Source: Chloroflexota bacterium
Lineage (GTDB): Bacteria; Chloroflexota; Chloroflexia; Thermomicrobiales; UBA6265
NCBI GenBank assembly: GCA_023423795.1
Contig: JAFAEX010000302.1
Location: 1 to 20,413 of the forward strand
Reading direction: 5' to 3'
Length of the DNA: 20,413 nucleotides
The notes beneath the pieces were generated by a model that was not told the origin of the DNA, searched no databases, and worked only from the letters and a program-made list of their open reading frames with translations. A program made the position numbers and the translations under genes. This document shows, one piece after another, positions 6,875-14,390 of this stretch (positions are counted from its first letter, which is position 1; the number at the start of each line of letters is the position of its first letter).

Positions 6875-8044
6875 CTATTCGAGGTAGCCGCGCAGCTTGC
6901 GGCTGTAGCTCGGGTGGCGCAGCTTGCGCAGCGCCTTCGCCTCGATTTGCCGAATCCGCTCGCGGGTGATGCCGAATGCCTTGCCGACCTCTTCCAGCGT
7001 GCGGAAGCGACCGTCCTCGAGCCCGAAGCGCAGCACGATGATCTTGCGCTCGCGCTCGGTCAGCTTGTCGAGGGCGTCGGCGATCTGCGTCTTGAGCAAC
7101 TCCTGCGAGGCCAGCTCGATCGGCTGCGGCAGCGAATCGTCCTCGATGAAGTCCCCGAGGAAGGCGTCGCCGTCCTGCCCGACCGGAGCCTCCAGCGACA
7201 CCGGGTGGCGGGACACGTCGAGGACCTGCCGCACCTTGTCGTCCGGCACGTCCATCGCCCGCGCGATCTCTTCCTGGGTCGGCTCGCGCTCCAGGATCTG
7301 CTGCAAGCGATGCCCGGTCTTCTTGACCCGGTTGATCGTCTCGCCGACGTGGACCGGCAGCCGGATGGTGCGGCTCTGGTCGGAGATCGCGCGGGTGATC
7401 GCCTGACGAATCCACCACGTCGCGTAGGTGGAGAACTTGAATCCGCGCGTGTAGTCGAACTTGTCGGTGGCCTTCATCAGGCCGATGTTGCCTTCCTGGA
7501 TGAGGTCGAGGAAGGACAACCCGCGGCCGACGTACTTCTTCGCCACCGACACGACGAGGCGAAGGTTGGCCTGGATCAGGTGGGAGCGGGCGGCCTCGCC
7601 GTCGAGCTTGTCCGCCTCGAAGGAATAGCGCTCGTCGGCGGTGAGGGTCGGGTCCTGCAGCGCCAGTTCGGCCTGCCGGCCGCGGTCCATGCGCTTGGCC
7701 AGCCAGACCTCTTCCTGCATGGTGAGGAGATCGACCTCGCCGATTTCCTGCAGGTAGAGGCGAACCGAGTCGCCGACGCCGCCGGTGAGGTCATCCCCTG
7801 GCGCGTGCTTTTCGGGCGCCTTGTCCGGCACCGGGGCGACGACCGCGGCGATCTTCGGCTCCGGCTTCGGAGCAACGACCGGTGTGGGCGCGCGTTCGAG
7901 GACTTCGATCCCCTCGGCCACGAGCGACGAATAAAAATCCTCGAGACCGTCGATGTGCTCTTCGGGGTTCGGGAACGCGGCGACGACATCGTCGGACAGA
8001 ATGTACCCCTGGTCCTTGCCCTTGGCGATCAGGCTGGCAACCAT
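6875..8044 (-). CDS. rpoD: Primary RNA polymerase sigma factor (sigma-70 / RpoD / SigA)
   Basis: The 389-residue product is a group 1 sigma factor. Residues 1-50 resemble region 1.1 (LIAKGKDQGYILSDDVVAAFP); a Pro/Ala/Lys linker covers 52-88; region 1.2 is DSVRLYLQEIGEVDLLT at 92-108; region 2 spans 150-225 with NLRLVVSVAKKYVGRGLSFLDLIQEGNIGL and the -10-recognition stretch GFKFSTYATWWIRQAITRAI; region 3 is 228-310 (HVGETINRVKK, PVSLEAPVGQDGD); region 4 ends with the helix-turn-helix LEEVGKAFGITRERIRQIEAKALRKLRHP that contacts the -35. It lacks the long non-conserved insert of E. coli RpoD. ATG at 8044 follows AAGGTGG; a GTG at 8059 is possible but has no ribosome binding site. It is monocistronic with its own promoter and terminator. 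The 6S RNA at 4343-4506 is its expected regulator. Confidence 0.97.
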   Translation of the reverse strand: MVASLIAKGKDQGYILSDDVVAAFPNPEEHIDGLEDFYSSLVAEGIEVLERAPTPVVAPKPEPKIAAVVAPVPDKAPEKHAPGDDLTGGVGDSVRLYLQEIGEVDLLTMQEEVWLAKRMDRGRQAELALQDPTLTADERYSFEADKLDGEAARSHLIQANLRLVVSVAKKYVGRGLSFLDLIQEGNIGLMKATDKFDYTRGFKFSTYATWWIRQAITRAISDQSRTIRLPVHVGETINRVKKTGHRLQQILEREPTQEEIARAMDVPDDKVRQVLDVSRHPVSLEAPVGQDGDAFLGDFIEDDSLPQPIELASQELLKTQIADALDKLTERERKIIVLRFGLEDGRFRTLEEVGKAFGITRERIRQIEAKALRKLRHPSYSRKLRGYLE

Positions 8045-8267
8045 GAATCGCTTCACCACCTTGCGAGCGAGCTCTGCCCTTGGCGAGTGTGCTGGGGGAG
8101 GATGGGCATCGCGCGGGGGACGGCAAATGGGAAGCCCACCGCTGGCGCGGAGGGCTCTACCGGGAACGCGCGACGGATGGCGGGTAACGACCAGTGCGGG
8201 CTGGCATGATCCCCTCGCGGCGATGCGACCGGATTGCTGCGCTGGAGTTGAAGGTTTGACTGTCCCG

Positions 8268-8296
8268 AGTGTAGCGGAGCTTTAGGCAGATTTCAA
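8268..8296 (-). promoter_or_regulatory. rpoD promoter
   Basis: The minus strand has TTGAAA (8296-8291) and TACACT (8273-8268) with a 17-base spacer, the closest match to the sigma-70 consensus in the window. It implies autoregulation by the sigma factor it drives, which is usual for primary sigma genes. The start would be near 8261. Confidence 0.7.
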
Positions 8297-8342
8297 GCAT
8301 CCCGTCCGGTCGCTGGTCCTCATCCGGGTCGGATGAAATCGT

Positions 8343-8373
8343 TTGCGGGCTTCTCCCGAACGGGGTGTATACT
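8343..8373 (+). promoter_or_regulatory. yebC operon promoter
   Basis: TATACT at 8368-8373 is a clear -10; TTGCGG at 8343-8348 is a partial -35 with a long 19-base spacer. The start would be near 8380. It would drive yebC-ruvC-tlyA-larB. Confidence 0.5.
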
Positions 8374-8442
8374 CTGGAGGTTTGCTCGCTCGCCGACTCC
8401 GCGCTGCGCCGTGGCGCCGTCCCCGCAGGGAGAGTTCCAGCC

Positions 8443-9189
8443 ATGTCCGGCCATTCCAAGTGGTCCACCATCAAGCGGGCGAAGGGCGCCGCCGACGCCA
8501 AGCGCGGTCAGCTCTTCACCAAGCTCGCGCGCGAAATCGCCGTCGCCGCGCGCCAGGGGCTGCCCGATCCCGAATACAACTTCCGACTCCGCCTCGCCGT
8601 CGAGCGGGCGCGGGCGGCTTCCATGCCAAAGGAGAACATCGAGCGCGCCCTGGCCAAGGCTTCCGGCGAAGGCGGCGGCGACAACTTCGACGAAATCACC
8701 TACGAAGGGTACGGACCCGGCGGCGCGGCGGTCATGATCCAGGCCATGACCGACAACCGGAACCGCACCGTCGGCGAGGTCCGCGCCGTCCTTACCCGTG
8801 CCGGCGGTTCCCTCGGCGAATCGGGCAGCGTCGGCTGGATGTTCGACCACGTCGGCCTCATCGTCATCGAGCCGAACGGGGCCGACCCGGACGAGATCGC
8901 GCTCGTGGCCATCGACGCCGGCGCGAGCGACGTCGTCGCCGAAGAGGAGGGCGTCGAGGTTTACACCGAGCCGACCGACCTCCACGCGGTGCAGGAAGCC
9001 ATCCGCGGCGCGGGCTACGAGATCGCCTCGGCCGAACTGACGATGAAGCCGAAGACGACGATGACCCCTGAGCCCGACCTGGCCATCAAGGTCATCCGGC
9101 TGGTCGAGAAACTGGAAGACCTCGACGACGTGCAGACCGTTCACACCAACCTGGAGATCACCGACGAGGTGATGGCGCAGGTCGGCTAG
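8443..9189 (+). CDS. yebC: YebC/PmpR/TACO1-family protein
   Basis: This 248-residue protein starts with the near-invariant MSGHSKWSTIKRAKGAADAKRG and contains FTKLAREIAVAARQG, MPKENIERALAKASGEG, YEGYGPGGAAVMIQAMTDNRNRT and LEDLDDVQTVHTNLEI, covering all three domains at normal length. The family was long listed as a DNA-binding transcriptional regulator, while the mitochondrial homologue TACO1 and some bacterial members act in translation; which role applies here cannot be read from sequence. ATG at 8443 follows GGGAGAG by 8 bases. The stop is 3 bases before ruvC, an association seen in many bacteria, so the two are co-transcribed. It is the first gene of a four-gene operon. Confidence 0.96.
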   Translation: MSGHSKWSTIKRAKGAADAKRGQLFTKLAREIAVAARQGLPDPEYNFRLRLAVERARAASMPKENIERALAKASGEGGGDNFDEITYEGYGPGGAAVMIQAMTDNRNRTVGEVRAVLTRAGGSLGESGSVGWMFDHVGLIVIEPNGADPDEIALVAIDAGASDVVAEEEGVEVYTEPTDLHAVQEAIRGAGYEIASAELTMKPKTTMTPEPDLAIKVIRLVEKLEDLDDVQTVHTNLEITDEVMAQVG

Positions 9190-9192
9190 CCG

Positions 9193-9684
9193 ATGCTCAC
9201 CCTCGGGATCGATCCCGGAACCGCCCGCCTCGGGTACGGCCTCGTCGAGGACGACCCGCAGTTCCGGGCGGTCTCGTTCGGCGTGGTCGAGACCGCCTCG
9301 ACCGCCTTGATGCCGGACCGCCTTTCCGATCTCTTCGACGCCGTCTCCGGGCTCATCGCCGAACACCGGCCGGAAACGGTGGCGGTGGAACAGCTTTTCT
9401 TCGCCCGCAACGTGACCAACGCGCTGGCCGTCGGGCAGGCGCGCGGCGTCGTGCTGCTGGCCGCCGCCCGCGCCGGGATAGCGGTCGCCGAATACACCCC
9501 GATGGAGGTCAAGCTGGCGGTCGCCGGGTACGGCAAGGCCGACAAGCCACAGATGGGCGAGATGGTGCGGATGATCCTCGGATTGGAGCGCGTCCCCCGG
9601 CCGGACGACGCCGCCGACGCGCTGGCGGTCGCCCTGTGTCACGCTCAAACCGCGCCCTTCGCCCGCCGCGCGGCGGGCGCCTGA
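9193..9684 (+). CDS. ruvC: Crossover junction endodeoxyribonuclease RuvC
   Basis: The 163-residue product resolves Holliday junctions as a Mg-dependent dimer. The RNase-H-like acidic residues are in place: D7 in LGIDPGTARLGYG, E66 in VAVEQLFFARNV, and D139/D142 in RPDDAADALAVALCH. Length is typical of the family (about 170). ATG at 9193 lies just after the yebC stop and is preceded by AGGTCGG. The gene sits between yebC and tlyA, whereas in many genomes ruvA and ruvB follow directly; neither is in the window, so the branch-migration motor must be encoded elsewhere. Confidence 0.96.
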   Translation: MLTLGIDPGTARLGYGLVEDDPQFRAVSFGVVETASTALMPDRLSDLFDAVSGLIAEHRPETVAVEQLFFARNVTNALAVGQARGVVLLAAARAGIAVAEYTPMEVKLAVAGYGKADKPQMGEMVRMILGLERVPRPDDAADALAVALCHAQTAPFARRAAGA

Positions 9685-9691
9685 GCCGGTC

Positions 9692-10495
9692 GTGACCGAA
9701 ACCCCCGCCCGGCAGCGGCTGGACGAAGCGCTCGTCGCGCGCGGGCTGGCCGAGACGCGCTCCCGCGCCCGCGCCCTGATCCTCGCCCGCGACGTGACCG
9801 TAAACGGGCAGGTGGTCGATCGTGCCGGCGCGAACGTCAAGCCCGGCGACGAACTGGCGCTGGTCGAAAAGGCGCGCTTCGCCTCGCGCGGAGGCGAAAA
9901 ACTGGACCACGCGCTCGACCAATTCGGGATCGACGTCGCCGGTCTCGTCGCCGCCGATCTCGGCGCGAGCACCGGCGGCTTCACCGATTGCCTGCTCCAG
10001 CGCGGCGCAACCCGCGTCTTCGCGATCGACGTCGGCTACGGCCAACTGGTCGAGCGGCTGCGGACCGACCCGCGGGTGGTCGTCATGGACCGCACGAACG
10101 CCCGCAACCTCGACGCGCTGCCGGAGCCGGTTGGCTTCGCTTCGATCGACGTCTCGTTCATCTCGCTGGCGCTGGTGCTGCCGGCGGTCGCCCGTCTTCT
10201 CGAACCGGGCAGCGCGTGCGTGCCGCTGGTCAAGCCGCAGTTCGAAGCTGGGCGGCGCGACGTGGGAAAGGGCGGCGTCGTGCGCGACCCGGCCATCCAC
10301 CGCCGGGTGCTGCTGGAGGTTGCCAGCGCGGCCCAGCGGGACGGGTTCGGCCTGCGCGGGCTGACGGCCTCGCCGCTGCGCGGGCCGGCCGGGAATGTCG
10401 AGTTCCTCGCCCACCTCGTGCTCGGCGGCGAACCCGCCCCGGAGGAGGAGATCGCCACGATGGTCGAGCGGGCGCTGGAGGAAGCATCGGAATGA
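9692..10495 (+). CDS. tlyA: TlyA-family rRNA 2'-O-methyltransferase
   Basis: The 267-residue protein joins an S4 RNA-binding domain (residues 7-62, RLDEALVARGLAETRSRARALI and VNGQVVDRAG) to an FtsJ/RrmJ-type methyltransferase domain. The SAM-binding loop is ADLGASTGGFTDCLL (88-102). A likely K-D-K-E catalytic set is K70 (SRGGEKLDHAL), D153 (SIDVSFISL), K181 (PLVKPQFEAG) and E237 (GNVEFLAHL). Homologues methylate C1409 of 16S and/or C1920 of 23S rRNA and their loss gives capreomycin resistance; older databases call them hemolysins. The start is GTG at 9692, 7 bases after the ruvC stop, with only a weak ribosome binding site, suggesting coupling. Its TGA overlaps the next ATG (ATGA). Confidence 0.94.
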   Translation: MTETPARQRLDEALVARGLAETRSRARALILARDVTVNGQVVDRAGANVKPGDELALVEKARFASRGGEKLDHALDQFGIDVAGLVAADLGASTGGFTDCLLQRGATRVFAIDVGYGQLVERLRTDPRVVVMDRTNARNLDALPEPVGFASIDVSFISLALVLPAVARLLEPGSACVPLVKPQFEAGRRDVGKGGVVRDPAIHRRVLLEVASAAQRDGFGLRGLTASPLRGPAGNVEFLAHLVLGGEPAPEEEIATMVERALEEASE

Positions 10496-11283
10496 ACGAC
10501 CGCGCCGCGAGCCCGTTCGACGACCTGCGCGCCGCGTTGGCCGCGCCCGAAAGCGGTTCAGGCGCCTCCGAGGGCGGCGTTCCTACCGTCCGCCTCGATT
10601 TCGGCCGACGGGCGCGGACCGGTATACCCGAGATCGTCCACGCCGAATACAAGGACGCGGCAACGGTCGCCGCCGCGCTGGTGCGGCTCGCCGAGCGGGC
10701 GGGCCGCGCGCTAGCGACCCGCTGTCTTCCCGCAGCAGCCGCCGAGGTCGAATCCCGCATCGGGCCGGATTGGGCGGTTGAGCGGCACGAGGCGGCGCGG
10801 GCCGTCGTCGTTGCGCGCCCCGGTTCGCTCGCGCCGTCCACCGGCGCCCGCATCGGCATCCTCGCTGCCGGCACCTCCGACGTGCCGATCGCGGCCGAGG
10901 CGGCGCTGGTCGCGCGCGAGATGGGCGCGTCGGTTGCCGAGGCCTACGACGTCGGCGTGGCCGGGCTGCACCGGCTCGTGCGCCCGCTGGAGGAGATGAT
11001 GGCCGGCGGGGTCGATGTCCTCATCGTCGCCGCCGGCATGGATGGCGCGCTGCCGTCGGTCGTCGCCGGGCTGGTGGACGTGCCCGTGATCGGGCTGCCG
11101 ACGCCTGTGGGATACGGCATCGGCGCGGGCGGCGTCGGCGCGTTGACCACGATGCTGCAGTCCTGCGCGCCGGGCCTGGTCGTCGTCAACGTCGACAACG
11201 GCGTCGGCGCTGGGTCAACCGCCGCCTTGATCGCCAACCGGGCCGCCGTCGCCCGCCGCGCCGGCGTCGAGGAGTCCCAATAG
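10492..11283 (+). CDS. larB: LarB, pyridinium-3,5-biscarboxylic acid mononucleotide synthase
   Basis: This 263-residue protein has a LarB N-terminal region (VRLDFGRRARTGIPEIVHAEYKD, then KDAATVAAALVRLAERAGRALATR) and a C-terminal PurE/AIR-carboxylase-like domain (GARIGILAAGTSDVPIAAEA, AYDVGVAGLHRL, DVLIVAAGMDGALPSVVAGL, PVIGLPTPVGYG, VVVNVDNGVGAGSTAALIANR). LarB carboxylates nicotinate adenine dinucleotide in the first step of the nickel-pincer cofactor used by lactate racemase and related enzymes. The ATG overlaps the tlyA stop by 4 bases, so translation is coupled. LarC and LarE, needed to complete the cofactor, are not in this window. The last 69 bases overlap the convergent meaB gene. Family call is firm; pathway role is by homology. 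Confidence 0.92.
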   Translation: MNDRAASPFDDLRAALAAPESGSGASEGGVPTVRLDFGRRARTGIPEIVHAEYKDAATVAAALVRLAERAGRALATRCLPAAAAEVESRIGPDWAVERHEAARAVVVARPGSLAPSTGARIGILAAGTSDVPIAAEAALVAREMGASVAEAYDVGVAGLHRLVRPLEEMMAGGVDVLIVAAGMDGALPSVVAGLVDVPVIGLPTPVGYGIGAGGVGALTTMLQSCAPGLVVVNVDNGVGAGSTAALIANRAAVARRAGVEESQ

Positions 11284-12228
11284 CGCCGCCACCGCCGCAT
11301 CGGGCGACGTTTCGCGCTCGGCGACGGACGCGACCAGCGACGCCAGCGAATCGTCATCGGCGACCCCGGCCAGCCGCCGCTCCAGCGCGGCGCGCAATCC
11401 GATCAGGATTTCCGCCTGCGCCGCCGTCCGCTGCCGCTGATCCCACCCGTTTCCGGCCCGCAGGTGGTCGCCGTGGCCGTCGATGGCCGCGAGCAGCGCC
11501 TCGACGCCCTCGCCGGTGGCAGCCGAGACCTTGCGGACGGGTATCCGCCAGCCGTCGGGCCGATGGGTGGCGTCGGCGGTCTGCCGCAAGGCCCGCGAAA
11601 CCTCCTCCGCGCCGGGCAGGTCGGCCTTGTTGACGGCCAGCACGTCGCCGATCTCCAGTTGCCCGGCCTTGATCGCCTGCACCCCGTCGCCCAGCCCGGG
11701 CACCTGCACCACGGCGACGGTATGCGCCAGCGCCGCGATGTCGATGCCGTCCTGCCCGGTGCCGACCGTTTCCAGCAGGATCAGCGGGTACCCGGCGGCG
11801 TCCAGTGCGTGGACAACGCCCGCCGCCGCCGGCGCGAGTCCGCCGACTCTCCCGCGCGAGGCCATCGAACGGACGAACACCCCGGCGTCGGCGTGGCGCG
11901 CCATCATCCTGATCCGGTCGCCGAGCACCGCGCCGCCGGAAACGGGGCTAGACGGATCGATTGCCACCACCGCGACCGTGCGGCCGGATGCCCGGACCGC
12001 CTCGACCAGCGCCGCGACCAGCGTGCTCTTCCCTGAGCCCGGCGGCCCGGTGATTCCGACGACGTGCGCCTGCCCGGTTCGGGAATACAACCGGTCCAGT
12101 GCCGCAATGCCGACGGGATCCCGGTTCTCGATCAGGGTCAGGAGACGCGGCAGTGCGCGGCGGTCGCCCGCGTCCAGCCGCGCGACGAGCAACGCAGCGG
12201 CCTCGGCGGCGGATCGCTCTCCGGTCAC
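11215..12228 (-). CDS. meaB: MeaB/ArgK-family GTPase, chaperone of a B12-dependent mutase
   Basis: The 337-residue product is a G3E-type P-loop GTPase that guards and reloads adenosylcobalamin mutases. The P-loop GITGPPGSGKST is at 58-69, AIDPSSPVSGGAVLGDRIRM at 89-108, the switch-like LLETVGTGQ at 151-159 (usually ETVGVGQ) and NKAD at 200-203. Start is GTG at 12228, overlapping the stop of the preceding B12-subunit gene by 4 bases (GTGA). The last 23 codons overlap larB on the other strand; that tail is Gly/Asp/Ala-rich and unlikely to matter for function. Its neighbour identifies the client as an acyl-CoA mutase, although the large subunit is not present here. Confidence 0.94.
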   Translation of the reverse strand: MTGERSAAEAAALLVARLDAGDRRALPRLLTLIENRDPVGIAALDRLYSRTGQAHVVGITGPPGSGKSTLVAALVEAVRASGRTVAVVAIDPSSPVSGGAVLGDRIRMMARHADAGVFVRSMASRGRVGGLAPAAAGVVHALDAAGYPLILLETVGTGQDGIDIAALAHTVAVVQVPGLGDGVQAIKAGQLEIGDVLAVNKADLPGAEEVSRALRQTADATHRPDGWRIPVRKVSAATGEGVEALLAAIDGHGDHLRAGNGWDQRQRTAAQAEILIGLRAALERRLAGVADDDSLASLVASVAERETSPDAAVAALLGLLDAGAAGDGGPVGDQGGG

Positions 12229-12674
12229 GACGCGCCGTCACGCCGCGGGGCGTGCTCGCGCAGGAAACCGACCGCCTCGGCCAGCGAGGTGCCGGGGCCG
12301 AACACGGCGGCCACGCCCATCGCCCGTACCTCGGAAACGTCCTCGGCCGGGATCGTGCCGCCGGCGACGACCAGCACGTCGACCAGCCCGCGTTCGCGCA
12401 GTTCCGCCATGATGCGGGGGAAGAGCGCCATGTGCGCGCCGGAGAGGATGCTGAGGCCAACGACGTCCACGTCCTCCTGCAAGGCGGCGGCGGCGATCAT
12501 CTCCGGCGTCTGGAACAGCCCGGTGTAGATGACCTCGAACCCGGCGTCGCGCAGCGCGCGCGCCATCACCTTGGCGCCGCGGTCGTGGCCGTCCAGCCCC
12601 GGTTTCGCGATCAGCACCCGGATCGGGGTCGCGCGCTCGGAGTGGGGGAGGGCAGTCGTCGCGTGGGCGTTCAT
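12225..12674 (-). CDS. Small B12-binding subunit of an acyl-CoA mutase
   Basis: The 149-residue protein is a stand-alone cobalamin-binding domain of the methylmalonyl-CoA mutase C-terminal type. The base-off/His-on motif DxHxxG is present as D28-G-H30-D-R-G33 in AKPGLDGHDRGAKVMARAL, followed by GFEVIYTGLFQTPEMI, VDVVGLSILSGAHM and VLVVAGGTIPAEDV. Separate small subunits occur in isobutyryl-CoA, 2-hydroxyisobutyryl-CoA and some methylmalonyl-CoA mutases; this sequence alone cannot tell them apart. ATG at 12674 has AGGA at a fair distance. It lies 36 bases after hbd and overlaps meaB by 4 bases, so the three form an operon. The large catalytic subunit is missing from the window. Confidence 0.92.
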   Translation of the reverse strand: MNAHATTALPHSERATPIRVLIAKPGLDGHDRGAKVMARALRDAGFEVIYTGLFQTPEMIAAAALQEDVDVVGLSILSGAHMALFPRIMAELRERGLVDVLVVAGGTIPAEDVSEVRAMGVAAVFGPGTSLAEAVGFLREHAPRRDGAS

Positions 12675-12710
12675 TGGCCGTCCTGCGGGGATGCGCGCCG
12701 ATGCGTCGGC

Positions 12711-13607
12711 TCAGCGGTCGTAGGTGTAGAACCCTTGCCCGGTTTTCCGGCCGAGCGTGCCAGCGGCGACCATCCGCGCCAGCAGCGGGGCCGGGCGGTA
12801 CTTGTCGTCGCCGAGGTCGCGGTGCAGCGTCCGCATGATGTCGAGGCAGACGTCGAGCCCGATCAGGTCGGCCAGCGCCAGCGGTCCCATCGGGTGGGCC
12901 ATGCCGAGTTTCATCACCTCGTCGATGGCCTCCTTCGTCGCCACGCCTTCGGAGAGCGTGAAGACCGCCTCGTTGATCATCGGCAGCAGGATGCGGTTGC
13001 CGACGAACCCCGGCGCGTCGTTGACGACCACCGGCGTTTTGCCGATCTGGGTGCCGATGGCCACCGCCCGCTCGACCGTCTCGTCGCTCGTCAGCAACCC
13101 GCGTACGACCTCGACCAGCGGCAGCACGGGCACTGGGTTGAAGAAGTGCAGCCCGGCGAAGCGCTCCGGCCGCCCGCTGGCGGCGGCGAGCCGGGTGACG
13201 GAGATCGACGACGTGTTCGACGCGAGCAGCGCGTCCGGCCGGGCGATCACGCCGAGGTCGGCGAACAGTGCGGTCTTCGCGTCAAGGTCTTCGAAGATCG
13301 CCTCGATCACGACGTCGGCCGTCGCGGCGTCGCCGAGGCCGCTCGCGGTCCGCAGGCGCTCCCGGTATCCGGCGACGTCCTCCGGCGTGCGCTTGCCCCT
13401 CGCGGCCAGTTTGTCCCACGCCGCGAGCACGGCGGCGTGGCCGCGTTCGAGGTTGGCGGCGTCGGCGTCGAAGAGCAATGTGTCGAGCCCGGCTTCGGCG
13501 CAGACCTGGGCGATGCCGCGCCCCATCGTGCCCGCCCCGACGACGAACGCGGACGCGGCGGGCGTGGGTGCGGATTCGAGCGTGGTCGATTCGGCAGCGG
13601 CGGTCAC
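12711..13607 (-). CDS. hbd: 3-hydroxybutyryl-CoA dehydrogenase
   Basis: The 298-residue product belongs to the 3-hydroxyacyl-CoA dehydrogenase family, interconverting 3-hydroxybutyryl-CoA and acetoacetyl-CoA with NAD(P). The Rossmann motif GAGTMGRGIAQ is at 24-34, SNTSSISVTRLA at 130-141, the catalytic His in LHFFNPVPVLPLVEVV (H154, with E166), PGFVGNRILLPMINEA at 199-214, and the C-terminal GMAHPMGPLALADLIGLD plus GRKTGQGFYTY. About 18 extra residues precede the first strand. Start is GTG at 13607, 6 bases after AAGGAG. A TAAAAT at 13652-13647 is a possible -10, so the operon hbd / B12 subunit / meaB may be transcribed separately from yhhQ, 66 bases upstream. The company of a mutase module suggests short-chain acyl-CoA metabolism. 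Confidence 0.93.
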   Translation of the reverse strand: MTAAAESTTLESAPTPAASAFVVGAGTMGRGIAQVCAEAGLDTLLFDADAANLERGHAAVLAAWDKLAARGKRTPEDVAGYRERLRTASGLGDAATADVVIEAIFEDLDAKTALFADLGVIARPDALLASNTSSISVTRLAAASGRPERFAGLHFFNPVPVLPLVEVVRGLLTSDETVERAVAIGTQIGKTPVVVNDAPGFVGNRILLPMINEAVFTLSEGVATKEAIDEVMKLGMAHPMGPLALADLIGLDVCLDIMRTLHRDLGDDKYRPAPLLARMVAAGTLGRKTGQGFYTYDR

Positions 13608-13673
13608 GGAATCTCCTTCGGCGGTCTGGGCGCGGCTCCTTCCCCGATTTTACGGGCCGCGCGGCGCATCGGC

Positions 13674-14390
13674 TCAGTTCACGGCCCAGCGGAACGGGTT
13701 GAAGTCGGTTTCGCGGTCGTAGACATCGACGCCCTCGTCCCGCTTGAGTTTGCCGACGATGGCGTAGGTCGCCGGGGTCATCAGGATTTCGATGCCGATC
13801 TTGAAGACGTAGTTCGAAACGAACACCGCCACCAGCAAATCGATCGGCAGCACGCCCCAGAACGCGATCGCCAGGAAGAGGGCGGTATCGACCGCCTGAC
13901 CGACGACGGTCGAGCCGAGCGTGCGGGTCCACAACCAGCGCCCGCCGGTCAGGACCTTCAGCCGGGCGAGGACGGTGCTGTTGACGAACTCGCCGGCCCA
14001 GAAGGCCACGAGGCTCGCCAGCACGATCCGCGGCGCTTGCCCGAGGATGGCCCGGAAACTCTCGCCGAGTTCGTACCCAGGCGCGCTCGGCAGCGCGTCC
14101 AGCAGGGCGAAGAACCCGGCCGCCGCCGCGATCCAGAAGAAGCCGATCCAGATCACCCGCCGCGACCGCCGGAAGCCGTATACCTCGGTAAGGATGTCGC
14201 CGAAGATGTAGGCCAGCGGAAAGAGCACCGTGCCGCCGTCGAATGTGAACGGGCCGACCTCGACGATCTTGGTCGAGCCGATGTTGGACAACAGCAGCAC
14301 CGCCACGAACGAGGCGGTCATCACGTCGATGTAGCGGAACGCCTGTGGTGCGCGGGTCCCGTTCGTCTGGTGCTCCGTCCGGTCGTTCAT
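13674..14390 (-). CDS. yhhQ: Queuosine precursor transporter YhhQ (COG1738/VUT family)
   Basis: This 238-residue membrane protein matches the YhhQ/VUT-1 family, importers of preQ0, preQ1 or queuine. Family features are MTASFVAVLLLSNIGSTKIVEVG in helix 1, then GGTVLFPLAYIFGDILTEVYGFRRSRRVIWIGF, FWAGEFVNSTVLARLKVLT, the conserved WTRTLGSTVVGQAVDTALFLAIAF, and SNYVFKIGIEILMTPATYAIV. About six membrane segments are visible. The ATG at 14390 overlaps the pth stop by 4 bases (ATGA), so it is translationally coupled to pth. The tgt gene lies 1.5 kb away across the divergent tatA, linking transport and tRNA insertion of the queuosine base. Family call is firm; which base is carried is open. Confidence 0.92.
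   Translation of the reverse strand: MNDRTEHQTNGTRAPQAFRYIDVMTASFVAVLLLSNIGSTKIVEVGPFTFDGGTVLFPLAYIFGDILTEVYGFRRSRRVIWIGFFWIAAAAGFFALLDALPSAPGYELGESFRAILGQAPRIVLASLVAFWAGEFVNSTVLARLKVLTGGRWLWTRTLGSTVVGQAVDTALFLAIAFWGVLPIDLLVAVFVSNYVFKIGIEILMTPATYAIVGKLKRDEGVDVYDRETDFNPFRWAVN

Larger units (their letters stand above)
8045..8442. other. Divergent control region between rpoD and yebC
   Basis: This 398-base gap contains the rpoD promoter (8268-8296, minus) and the yebC promoter (8343-8373, plus). The rpoD leader would be about 217 bases (8045-8261), long for a gene without a visible uORF, riboswitch or attenuator; I see no strong stem in it. The yebC leader would be about 63 bases. Confidence 0.5.

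Noticed and set aside
8320..9984. A 550-codon open frame on the minus strand opposite yebC, ruvC and tlyA
   Set aside because: It spans three well-supported genes on the plus strand and shows biased composition without recognisable domains.
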